Shown: piece after piece, positions 1 through 5,658 of the stretch
How the letters are laid out: every line of letters starts with the position of its first letter
How positions within the stretch are numbered: the stretch's first letter is position 1
Source of the DNA: RGIG9114 sp045592865
GTDB lineage: Bacteria; Bacillota; Clostridia; Oscillospirales; JAGBHD01
Assembly (NCBI GenBank): GCA_045592865.1
Contig: JAZNVP010000052.1
Span: 1 to 5,667 of the forward strand
Direction: 5' to 3'
DNA: 5,667 bases
The notes under the pieces: generated by a model
What the model was told of the DNA's origin: nothing
The model's input: the letters and a program-made list of their open reading frames with translations, nothing else
Databases searched by the model: none
Position numbers and translations under genes: made by a program

Positions 1-743
1 ATTTCACCCGAAGATAGAAGGGCTTCCTCTCCGTTTTCTTTAGTTACAATAAGTTCTCCGTTTTTATTTATGCCCCTTAAGACCGCAGAGTAAGGGCAGT
101 TGCAAAGAACCTTGATTTCCTTCCCAACACCTAAAAGCCGAGAGGAGTATTCCTTTAGAATAACCGAGAAATCAGACTTATGTAAATAAAAAAACTGGTT
201 TATGATTTCAGAAGCAAGGTAGCTTTTAAAATCCTTCCTTTCGGTAGGAAGAATATGTCCCGCTGTTTCCTTTATCTCGTCGGGAAAATCATTCTCGGGT
301 CTGTAAACGTTAACGCCAACACCGAGAATGTAAAACACTTCTTTTCCTCTCTGGTGCCTCTCTGCGAGAATACCGCAAACCTTTTTACCGTCGAGGAAAA
401 TATCGTTCACCCATTTGATCTTAGGAGTAACCCCCAATAATTTTTCAAGCGCCAATGTAACGCTTACTGCCGCCGTTAAGGTTATCTCGGCAGGGGCAAT
501 ATCCTTTTCGGGTCTCAAAAGAAAACTGAAATAAAGACCCGTCTTGTCAGGTGAAAAGAAACTTTTGCCGCGCCTCCCTCTGCCGTTAGTCTGCATCTCT
601 GAAAAAACGGCGGTGCCGTTAGGTGTATTCTCGTCAGCAACAGATAAAAGATAGGTGGAGGTAGAATCTATCTCTTTCAAAACAGATACCTCAAAATCAT
701 ATTTTAATTTTTCTTTTATAATCGCCGAAGAAAGAGAGTCCAT
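1..743 (-). CDS. birA: Biotin--[acetyl-CoA-carboxylase] ligase, HTH-less (3' end beyond window)
   Basis: Cytoplasmic enzyme that activates biotin with ATP to biotinyl-AMP and transfers it to a lysine of biotin-dependent carboxylases such as the acetyl-CoA carboxylase carrier protein. 247 codons are visible, open at base 1. Seen: DSTS at residues 26-29 (family DSTN), biotinyl-AMP loop GRGRRGKSFFSP at 54-65, KWVND at 110-114 with the family's catalytic lysine K110 (family KWPND; V for P), KKVCGILAE at 120-128, GVGVNV at 141-146, and the start of the C-terminal SH3-like domain from about 205, ending in SGE. Only a few residues should be missing. The N-terminus goes straight into the catalytic domain with only a remnant linker helix, so the winged-helix repressor domain of E. 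coli/B. subtilis BirA is absent; this is a monofunctional ligase that should not bind DNA. ATG at 743 has an AAGGAG site and lies 17 bp after the antiporter stop, so the two genes are probably cotranscribed. Confidence 0.95.
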   Translation of the reverse strand, partial: MDSLSSAIIKEKLKYDFEVSVLKEIDSTSTYLLSVADENTPNGTAVFSEMQTNGRGRRGKSFFSPDKTGLYFSFLLRPEKDIAPAEITLTAAVSVTLALEKLLGVTPKIKWVNDIFLDGKKVCGILAERHQRGKEVFYILGVGVNVYRPENDFPDEIKETAGHILPTERKDFKSYLASEIINQFFYLHKSDFSVILKEYSSRLLGVGKEIKVLCNCPYSAVLRGINKNGELIVTKENGEEALLSSGE

Positions 744-752
744 AATGTAAGG

Positions 753-758
753 CTCCTT
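753..758 (-). promoter_or_regulatory. Ribosome binding site of birA
   Basis: AAGGAG on the minus strand, 9 nt before the ATG at 743. It sits in the 17-bp gap after the antiporter stop codon. No promoter is seen in that gap, so birA is probably translated from the antiporter transcript. Confidence 0.85.
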
Positions 759-760
759 AA

Positions 761-2023
761 TTATTTAGGATTTCTTGCGCTGACCTTTTCGTGAGGCTTA
801 ATTTCACCTGCAGCGTGAAGTGACTGTTTGGTGAGAAGAGGGCCTATAAGTTCGTAAATAAGAACCGAGAATAGAGTTATATTTGCAACAATAAGACCCT
901 CGGGCCCTAAGGTTTCAGCTTTGATTGCCATTCCCAAAGCAACGCCTGCCTGCGGGAAAAGAGTGATTCCAAGATATTTAACTATGTTGCGGTCGCAACC
1001 CGTAAGAGATGCGCTCGATCTTGCACCGAAATATTTTCCGACACAACGGAAAACAATGTAAACGATACCGATAAGAACAACGGTAATATCTTTAAATACC
1101 GCCAGTTCAAGCTCGGCGCCGCTGATAACGAAGAAGAGAATGAATATCGGAGCAGTCCAACGGTCAACTCTGTCCATAAGTTCTTCCGAGAAATCGCAGA
1201 TATTGCAGAACACCGTTCCGAGCATCATGCAAACTAAAAGGGAAGAGAAGCAAACGTGAACCCCGCCGATTTCAAACTCAAGCATAGAAAGCGCAACCGT
1301 CAGAAGCACAAAGGTAACCGACATTGCAAGTCGTTTTGAACGGGAATGGAAAAATCTCTCAAAGAAACTGAATAAAAGACCCATAACAAAGCCTAAAAGA
1401 AGCGATAAAACAACCTCTAAAACAGGCTCTAAAACAACCGAAAGAATATCAATCTTACCACTCTGAAGAGCCCTTGCAACGCCAAAGGAGACGGCGAAAA
1501 GAACAAGTCCGACTGCATCGTCGAGTGCAACTATCGGGAGAAGAATTTCGGTAAGAGGTCCTTTAGCCTTATACTGCTTAACAACCATAAGAGTTGCCGC
1601 GGGAGCGGTCGCTGAAGCAACGGCACCGAGAACAATCGCGCTCGAAAGAGGTAGCTTGTCGGGGAATATGAAGTGAACGCCTATGAGCGCTGCGTCAACC
1701 AAAATCGTAGTGAAAACCGCCTGAACGATACCTATAACGGTAGCTTGTTTTCCTGTTTTCTTAAGAGCGGAAAGTCGGAATTCGTTTCCTATTAAAAAGG
1801 CGATAAAGCCGAGAGCAACGTCCGAGAGAATGCCGAGCGATTTGATGTCAGACATTTCTGTAAAGCCGAGCCCCTTAACGCCAATGGTTCCAAGGATATA
1901 AGGACCAATGAGTATTCCTGCAACGAGATAAGCCGTAACAGCAGGGAGTTTAACGAGTTTTGCCAATCGGGAGAGCATGAGTCCAGCGAAAATGGCGATG
2001 GATAAACTGAGTAGTGTTTGCAT
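761..2023 (-). CDS. Cation:proton antiporter (CPA2/Kef-type, membrane part only)
   Basis: Integral membrane protein of 420 aa, predicted to exchange Na+ or K+ for H+. Roughly 12-13 hydrophobic segments run from residue 3 to 398. An Asp pair D168-D169 in ALDDAVGLVLF lies in a central helix, the position of the ion-binding aspartates of NhaA/NapA-type exchangers. ATAPAAT at 139-145 lies in the preceding, typically unwound helix, and the RCVGK stretch at 326-330 and TLFPQAGVALG at 354-364 match the C-terminal core. There is no TrkA-N (RCK) domain as in KefB/KefC; the protein ends in a short polar tail after about 400. The frame stays open up to TTG 2086, but that TTG is the -35 box of the promoter, so the ATG at 2023 with GGAG 11 nt upstream is chosen. 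First gene of an operon with birA, and divergent from the LytTR gene. Ion specificity cannot be read from the sequence; family confidence is high. Confidence 0.9.
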   Translation of the reverse strand: MQTLLSLSIAIFAGLMLSRLAKLVKLPAVTAYLVAGILIGPYILGTIGVKGLGFTEMSDIKSLGILSDVALGFIAFLIGNEFRLSALKKTGKQATVIGIVQAVFTTILVDAALIGVHFIFPDKLPLSSAIVLGAVASATAPAATLMVVKQYKAKGPLTEILLPIVALDDAVGLVLFAVSFGVARALQSGKIDILSVVLEPVLEVVLSLLLGFVMGLLFSFFERFFHSRSKRLAMSVTFVLLTVALSMLEFEIGGVHVCFSSLLVCMMLGTVFCNICDFSEELMDRVDRWTAPIFILFFVISGAELELAVFKDITVVLIGIVYIVFRCVGKYFGARSSASLTGCDRNIVKYLGITLFPQAGVALGMAIKAETLGPEGLIVANITLFSVLIYELIGPLLTKQSLHAAGEIKPHEKVSARNPK

Positions 2024-2034
2024 ACTAAATACAT

Positions 2035-2038
2035 CTCC
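2035..2038 (-). promoter_or_regulatory. Ribosome binding site deciding the antiporter start
   Basis: GGAG on the minus strand, 11 nt before ATG 2023. No comparable site precedes the in-frame TTG at 2086. The implied 5' untranslated region is about 27 nt. Confidence 0.7.
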
Positions 2039-2057
2039 ATTATAAAAATCTTTTTGT

Positions 2058-2086
2058 ATTATAGCAAAGTATATATCTAATTTCAA
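2058..2086 (-). promoter_or_regulatory. Sigma-A promoter of the antiporter-birA operon
   Basis: On the minus strand: TTGAAA (2086-2081), exactly 17 nt, then perfect TATAAT (2063-2058) preceded by TGC, an extended -10. Transcription should start near 2051. One of the clearest promoters in the window, and it shows that coding cannot begin at 2086. Confidence 0.87.
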
Positions 2087-2104
2087 GTAACCTATGCTTT
2101 TTTT

Positions 2105-2133
2105 TACCGAATTTTTTAATAATACTACCGAAT
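2105..2133. promoter_or_regulatory. 8-bp direct repeat with 21-bp period, candidate LytTR-protein site
   Basis: TACCGAAT occurs at 2105-2112 and again, identically, at 2126-2133. The start-to-start distance is 21 bp, two helical turns, so both copies face the same side of the DNA. Known LytTR regulators such as AgrA and ComE bind paired direct repeats spaced this way. The second copy ends 12 bp before the -35 of the LytTR promoter, and the first begins 19 bp beyond the -35 of the divergent antiporter promoter. The repeat centre lies about 60-70 bp upstream of both predicted transcription starts, typical for an activator. The repeat is seen; its use by the adjacent LytTR protein is inference, and the bases do not closely match the general LytTR consensus. 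Confidence 0.5.
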
Positions 2134-2145
2134 AGTTATTTTAGA

Positions 2146-2174
2146 TTGCGTTTAAGTTTTCTGAATGATAATAT
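2146..2174 (+). promoter_or_regulatory. Probable promoter of the LytTR-DUF3021 operon
   Basis: TTGCGT (2146-2151), 17 nt, then TAATAT (2169-2174) preceded by TGA (extended -10). The -35 is poor while the -10 is fair, a pattern often seen in activator-dependent promoters and consistent with the direct repeat just upstream. The predicted start near 2181 leaves only about 16 nt before the start codon, so position is uncertain by a few bases. Confidence 0.55.
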
Positions 2175-2181
2175 GTAATTG

Positions 2182-2189
2182 AAGGGAGG
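2182..2189 (+). promoter_or_regulatory. Ribosome binding site deciding the LytTR start
   Basis: AAGGGAGG, 7 nt before TTG 2197. An earlier in-frame TTG at 2179 would place this site inside the coding region and is therefore unlikely to be the start. Confidence 0.85.
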
Positions 2190-2196
2190 TCTGAAA

Positions 2197-2628
2197 TTGA
2201 AAATTAAGGTGATCATCGATAAGGAAAGAGAAGAAGAGGTAATTGTTTATGCGCAAAACAAGAGCCGTTTAGTTGAGGATATTGAAAAATTGGTTTTATC
2301 CGAACAGAAAACCGTAATAGGATATTATGAAGATGAAATGAAGATAATCCCAAAAGAAGAAGTCGAGTGCTTTATCGTAGAAAACGGCAAGGTCTATGCC
2401 CTTTTAGGAGAAGAAAAACTAAAGATCAAGAACCGACTTTGCAATTTAGAGGAAATATTGGACTATAGATTTATTAAAATAAATCAGTCCTGTATTGCCA
2501 ATATTGAAAGAATAAAAAACTTTAAAGCCGATGCTTACGGTTCATTAAGAGTTGTTTTCAAAAACGGATATTCCGATTACGTATCCCGAAGAAACCTAAA
2601 ATCAGTTAAGGAAAGGTTAGGTGTATAA
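2197..2628 (+). CDS. Short LytTR-family DNA-binding transcriptional regulator
   Basis: 143-aa cytoplasmic regulator made almost entirely of a C-terminal LytTR domain (about residues 44-141) behind a short N-terminal region of about 40 residues; there is no phosphoacceptor receiver domain. LytTR hallmarks seen: a YYEDEMKIIPKEEVECF strand region (43-59), LEEIL (84-88), the core RFIKINQSCIANIERI (91-106), and the end GSLRVVFKNG...DYVSRRNLKSVKERLG (115-142), whose SRR lies in the DNA-contact region. LytTR proteins bind direct repeats upstream of promoters. TTG 2197 is chosen from the AAGGGAGG spacing. The gene overlaps or abuts the DUF3021 gene, the arrangement known for LytTR regulators held inactive by a cotranscribed membrane protein (HdrRM and BrsRM in Streptococcus mutans). 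Targets are unknown; the repeat at 2105-2133 makes autoregulation plausible. Confidence 0.92.
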   Translation: MKIKVIIDKEREEEVIVYAQNKSRLVEDIEKLVLSEQKTVIGYYEDEMKIIPKEEVECFIVENGKVYALLGEEKLKIKNRLCNLEEILDYRFIKINQSCIANIERIKNFKADAYGSLRVVFKNGYSDYVSRRNLKSVKERLGV

Positions 2629-3046
2629 AGTGAATAAGTATTTAAAAGAATTTCTAAAAAGAGGTCTAATGTTCGGAGGCTTCGGTCCCATCGTAACGGC
2701 AATCGTTATATTTATCGTATCTAAATTTACCGAAGGTGTCTCCCTTTCAGGAACAGAAGTCTTAATAGCAACCGTTTCAACCTATATCTTGGCATTTATC
2801 CAGGCAGGTGCCAGTGTGTTTAACAGTATCGAAGAGTGGCCGATAATGAAATCGCTCCTTTGTCATTTCTCGGTTCTCTATATTGCTTACGTGCTCTGCT
2901 ACCTGATAAATGCGTGGATTCCCTTTGATATCAAGGTCGTAGCGGTATTCACAGCAGTCTTTATTGCGGTATATTTTGCCGTTTGGACAGTAGTCTATCT
3001 CTCGGTAAAGTCGGTGAGCCGAAAACTCACTAAAAAAATCGGTTAA
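2621..3046 (+). CDS. DUF3021 family four-helix membrane protein, likely partner of the LytTR regulator
   Basis: Small integral membrane protein, 141 aa from GTG 2621 or 138 aa from GTG 2630. Four hydrophobic segments at about 15-34, 45-67, 76-99 and 104-129 are followed by a basic tail (KSVSRKLTKK). Family features seen: RGLMFGGFGPIV near the start, QAGASVF followed by an EEWP motif between helices 2 and 3, and CHF at 81-83. DUF3021 genes commonly sit directly after short LytTR genes, and in characterised LytTR pairs the membrane protein antagonises the regulator; that role here is inferred from context. Start: GTG 2621 has AAGGA 8 nt upstream and overlaps the LytTR gene by 8 bp; GTG 2630 (protein beginning MNKYLKEFLKRG, a typical family N-terminus) has AGGTG 6 nt upstream and leaves a 1-bp gap. 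I cannot separate these. Either way the genes are translationally coupled. Confidence 0.88.
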   Translation: MYKVNKYLKEFLKRGLMFGGFGPIVTAIVIFIVSKFTEGVSLSGTEVLIATVSTYILAFIQAGASVFNSIEEWPIMKSLLCHFSVLYIAYVLCYLINAWIPFDIKVVAVFTAVFIAVYFAVWTVVYLSVKSVSRKLTKKIG

Positions 3047-3048
3047 AA

Positions 3049-3075
3049 AAGAGCCTTGCTTTTTGCAAGGCTCTT
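3049..3075. terminator. Bidirectional intrinsic terminator between convergent genes
   Basis: Perfect 11-bp stem AAGAGCCTTGC / GCAAGGCTCTT with a 5-nt loop (3060-3064). Read on the minus strand it ends in a run of six T (3050-3045), a strong terminator for transcription entering from that side. Read on the plus strand the tail is the weaker AAACTTTT (3076-3083). The stem begins 3 bp after the DUF3021 stop and lies 7 bp beyond the DMT transporter stop, so it serves both genes, with better geometry for the minus-strand transporter. Confidence 0.92.
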
Positions 3076-3081
3076 AAACTT

Positions 3082-3990
3082 TTATATATCCAAAAATCCC
3101 ATAACGGCAATTCCGATAACGATAAGCGCAATCATTATGTAGTGCTTAAACGATAATTTTTCTTTGAGGAAAATTCGGCTCCAAAGCACAGATGCTGCGC
3201 AGTATGAAGAAATAATGGGTGCAGACATCGCAAGATGCTCAGTATCGGAAATAGCATAAATGTAAGCAAACTGACCCGCAGTTTCGCAAACCGCACCAAT
3301 GTATTTAGGTCTTTCCATCTTAGGAATGAGTTTGTCTTTTTTAATTAAAACAACGTAGATAAAGCAGATAACTCCTGCAAGAAGGAAGGTAAGCTCGTAA
3401 GCAACGTTGGCGCTGTCTTCGTTAAGGGTCTCAAGAACTCTGTTGTCGGCAAAGGTGCCAACGGCGTCTAATATGCAGTATGCAACGGGGAGAGCAAGAG
3501 CAAGAAAACTTTTGGAATATTTGTAGTTGCTCTTCTGCTGACGCATAGCACGAAGCTCATCATCTTCAAGATAGTCAACAACGCCAAGACCGATAGCACC
3601 AACGCAAACCAAAGCGATCGCTCCGAGCGCCAAAGGCGAATACTCCGAGAAGCCAACCATAAAGAGCGTCATAACAGCAACGAGCGCACCCGAAGAATTG
3701 CAGATAGGTGAGGAAATCGAAAGTTCGATGTAACGAAGTCCTAAATATCCCATGGCCATCGAGCCTATGTAAAGAAGCGAAACGGGAAGATACGTGAGCA
3801 TAATGCTAAGCGAAATCTCTGTGCCGCCGATAAAGATCTCGTATGCAGCGTGAAGTCCCATAACAACGCCAACCGCCATAACCATCTTTAAATGACTGTA
3901 TTTATCCTTTGCATCTCTGCAACCGATTTTTGAAAAAAGGTCTGAACCCGACCAGCAAATAAGTGTTATAATTGATAACCAAAACCACAT
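3082..3990 (-). CDS. DMT superfamily (EamA-like) transporter
   Basis: 302-aa inner-membrane transporter of the drug/metabolite superfamily, full length for a ten-helix member. Hydrophobic segments lie at about 2-18, 35-53, 63-81, 94-113, 119-138, 162-181, 196-216, 231-247, 254-272 and 284-300, forming two five-helix halves joined by a charged linker (141-160, EDDELRAMRQQ). The second half ends with RIFLKEKLSFKHYIMIALIVIGIAVMG, the conserved EamA finish with Glu and Lys before the last helix. The N-terminal stretch SGSDLFSKIG also fits. ATG 3990 has AAGGAG (3999-4004) 8 nt upstream. It stands alone as a single transcription unit with its own promoter and terminator. The substrate cannot be told from sequence; relatives move amino acids, sugars, nucleotides or drugs. 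Its long structured leader hints at RNA-level control. Confidence 0.87.
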   Translation of the reverse strand: MWFWLSIITLICWSGSDLFSKIGCRDAKDKYSHLKMVMAVGVVMGLHAAYEIFIGGTEISLSIMLTYLPVSLLYIGSMAMGYLGLRYIELSISSPICNSSGALVAVMTLFMVGFSEYSPLALGAIALVCVGAIGLGVVDYLEDDELRAMRQQKSNYKYSKSFLALALPVAYCILDAVGTFADNRVLETLNEDSANVAYELTFLLAGVICFIYVVLIKKDKLIPKMERPKYIGAVCETAGQFAYIYAISDTEHLAMSAPIISSYCAASVLWSRIFLKEKLSFKHYIMIALIVIGIAVMGFLDI

Positions 3991-4040
3991 AAAAATTACT
4001 CCTTTTAATAAATTAGTTGATATTTTTTATAGGTCTTAGT

Positions 4041-4081
4041 CATTGGGAGGCTTGCCGGATCGCACCGCCCTTAAATAAATG
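4041..4081 (-). promoter_or_regulatory. Structured leader element upstream of the DMT transporter gene
   Basis: On the minus strand, GGGCGG-TGC-GATCCG-GCA-AG-CCTCCC (4070-4045) folds as a GC-rich hairpin: a TGC/GCA inner stem with a 6-nt loop, a 2-nt bulge, and a 6-bp outer stem with one mismatch. Outside it CATT (4081-4078) can pair with AATG (4044-4041), closing over an A/T-rich bulge. It lies inside the predicted transcript (start near 4130) about 50-90 nt before the start codon and stands out from the AT-rich surroundings. No T-run follows, so it is not a terminator; any control would be at translation or stability. I do not recognise it as a known riboswitch class. Confidence 0.4.
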
Positions 4082-4136
4082 CCAGAAAAATTGTTCATCC
4101 TAAAAATTCCTTTTTCTGTAAATTTCTGCGAAAAAT

Positions 4137-4165
4137 ATTTTAGCACAAAAGATCAGAAAAAACAA
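4137..4165 (-). promoter_or_regulatory. Probable promoter of the DMT transporter gene
   Basis: On the minus strand: TTGTTT (4165-4160), 17 nt, then TAAAAT (4142-4137) preceded by TGC (extended -10). The predicted transcription start near 4130 gives a leader of about 140 nt. The -35 is moderate and the -10 good. Confidence 0.6.
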
Positions 4166-4189
4166 CATTTTTCTTAATATTTCTACCTT

Positions 4190-4208
4190 AGTTATAATTG
4201 ACATAACT
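4190..4208. repeat. Inverted repeat over the -35 box of the PHP gene promoter
   Basis: AGTTAT (4190-4195) and ATAACT (4203-4208) form perfect 6-bp arms around a 7-bp centre that contains most of the TTGACA box. This placement suits a repressor operator, but arms this short and AT-rich can arise by chance. Confidence 0.3.
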
Positions 4209-4226
4209 CCCGTCATTTGTTAGAAT
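4198..4226 (+). promoter_or_regulatory. Sigma-A promoter of the PHP-domain gene
   Basis: Perfect TTGACA (4198-4203), 17 nt, then TAGAAT (4221-4226) preceded by TGT (extended -10). Transcription should start near 4233, leaving about 24 nt before GTG 4257, with AAAGGTGG at 4241-4248 as ribosome binding site 8 nt before the start. The divergent DMT -35 is 32 bp away. Confidence 0.85.
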
Positions 4227-4256
4227 ACTAATGTAATTTGAAAGGTGGTAATTAAG

Positions 4257-5657
4257 GTGATCAACACGCATTTTAAGTATATGTGCTACCCATCTGTAGT
4301 TGAAGTCGGTAAAGAAACAGAGGTAACTGTATTCCCTCGCGACATAAGCAGAATGTTCCGAGAGGAATGGGAGTATTCTCTCGCGGTTGTTGACCTTTTA
4401 GGTGACCAGATCGATTATTATAATAAAGCCCCTTATGACCACGATTTCCGAATCGAAGGCGGTTGCCTTAAATTTAAGCACGTTTTTGAGAAGGAGCAGG
4501 AATATCAGATTAGAATAAAGGTTAAAGGAACTGAAGAAAAGGTTTCGATGTATGCCGTCGAAGAGGACCTCTATTCTCTTAGAGCATTTAAAGGCGACCT
4601 CCATACCCACACCTATTATTCCGATGGGGGAGACGGACTTATGATGACCCCTGCAGACTATCGTGAGATGGGCTTCGATTTCGTCGCTATCACCGACCAT
4701 AACAGAATGTTCACCTCTCTTCAGGCTAAAAAATTCTACGACGGAGTTAAAACCGACCTTAACGTTATTTCGGGCGAAGAGGTGCATACCCCCGGATCCA
4801 TCGTCCATATCGTCCACGTCGGCGGAAAGACAAGTGTATGTGAAAAATATATAGAGAACACCGAGAAGTATAAAAAAGAAGTAGAGGCGCTTGAAAAAGA
4901 ATACACTCATATCCCCGAGCAGTATAGAAGCCGTGTCGCAATGGCTCGTTGGGCGTGTGATAAAATTCATGAAGCGGGTGGAATTGCAATTTTTGCCCAT
5001 CCCTTCTGGTGCCCCGACCGTTATAACGTATCAGAAGAATTCAGAAACTATCTTTTCGGAGAAAACCTGTTCGACGCATACGAACTTATAGGCGGCATCG
5101 GTAACGTTAAAAACAATCTTCAACTTGCGCTCTGGCAGGAAGAATGCCGAAAAGGAAATAATATATCAGTAGTCGGTTCTTCCGATTCCCATGATCATGC
5201 CTTGTCAAAAGGCTTCGGCAATAAATTCACCGTTGTTTTCGCAAAGGAAAACACCGCCGAAGCAATTATGGAAGCGGTTAAAAACGGAATGAGCGTTGCC
5301 GCCGAGTTAACTAAAGGCGATGAGGCCGACGTTCGCTTCTATGGAAGTTTAAGGCTCGTTATGTTCGCCCATTATCTGTATAACACCTATTTTGTCGAAA
5401 CCGCAAAGCTCTCATTCGGCGAAGGAATTTTAATGCGCAGATACGCAGAAGGCGAGGACGTAGGTGAAATTCTGTCTTCCTTAAGCGGAACGGAAACCGC
5501 CTTCTATAATAGGTTCTATGGAAAAACTGAAGCGCCCTCTCTCCCGAAAGAAAGGATAGAATACCTCGATGAATGCTTAAAGCTTCAGCGTGAAAAAGGA
5601 CCCTTAACAAAAGGCTCCCACATAAAACTCCACGAAGGAAAAGAAAGAAGAGAATAA
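4257..5657 (+). CDS. PHP-domain metal-dependent hydrolase (CehA/McbA-like)
   Basis: 466-aa, probably cytoplasmic protein; no signal peptide or membrane segment is seen. An N-terminal region of about 105 residues, beta-rich in appearance, precedes a PHP domain with its metal-binding motifs in order: DLHTHTYYSDG (114-124), ITDHN (145-149), GEEVHT (173-178), FAHPF (246-250) and SDSHDH (309-314), supplying the His/Asp/Glu set of a multinuclear metal site. PHP proteins hydrolyse phosphoesters; this branch is annotated as CehA/McbA-like, but the substrate is unknown. A charged, coiled-coil-like insert (about 197-225) separates the third and fourth motifs. After about 350 comes a helical, charged C-terminal region I do not recognise. 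The frame extends to GTG 4245, but that codon lies inside the AAAGGTGG ribosome binding site, so GTG 4257 is chosen. It has its own promoter, diverges from the DMT gene, and probably leads an operon continuing past the window. Confidence 0.9.
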   Translation: MINTHFKYMCYPSVVEVGKETEVTVFPRDISRMFREEWEYSLAVVDLLGDQIDYYNKAPYDHDFRIEGGCLKFKHVFEKEQEYQIRIKVKGTEEKVSMYAVEEDLYSLRAFKGDLHTHTYYSDGGDGLMMTPADYREMGFDFVAITDHNRMFTSLQAKKFYDGVKTDLNVISGEEVHTPGSIVHIVHVGGKTSVCEKYIENTEKYKKEVEALEKEYTHIPEQYRSRVAMARWACDKIHEAGGIAIFAHPFWCPDRYNVSEEFRNYLFGENLFDAYELIGGIGNVKNNLQLALWQEECRKGNNISVVGSSDSHDHALSKGFGNKFTVVFAKENTAEAIMEAVKNGMSVAAELTKGDEADVRFYGSLRLVMFAHYLYNTYFVETAKLSFGEGILMRRYAEGEDVGEILSSLSGTETAFYNRFYGKTEAPSLPKERIEYLDECLKLQREKGPLTKGSHIKLHEGKERRE

Positions 5658-5658
5658 C

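Noticed and set aside
255..440. 61-codon plus-strand frame opposite birA
   Set aside because: It lies antisense to the conserved biotin ligase core, has no ribosome binding site and resembles no known protein.
2727..2733. Partial copy of the TACCGAAT repeat (TACCGAA) inside the DUF3021 gene
   Set aside because: A lone seven-base match within coding sequence, with no second copy 21 bp away, is likely chance.
4041..4070. CCGGCAAGCC in the DMT leader resembling part of the SAM-I riboswitch
   Set aside because: Only a short segment agrees; the flanking P1, P2 and P4 stems and their conserved bases are not found.
4045..4081. T-box antiterminator-like AAGGGCGGTGCG in the DMT leader
   Set aside because: The required UGGN reads CGGT, the predicted leader is too short for stem I, and no terminator hairpin with a T-run follows.
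4193..4198. Second perfect TATAAT on the plus strand before the PHP gene
   Set aside because: At the right distance upstream there is only TTTCTT, a poor -35, and the TTGACA-17-TAGAAT promoter next to it explains expression better.
4398..5000. 200-codon minus-strand frame inside the PHP gene
   Set aside because: It is fully antisense to the conserved PHP motifs, and its translation is low-complexity and Phe/Ile-rich as expected of the reverse of a charged coding strand.
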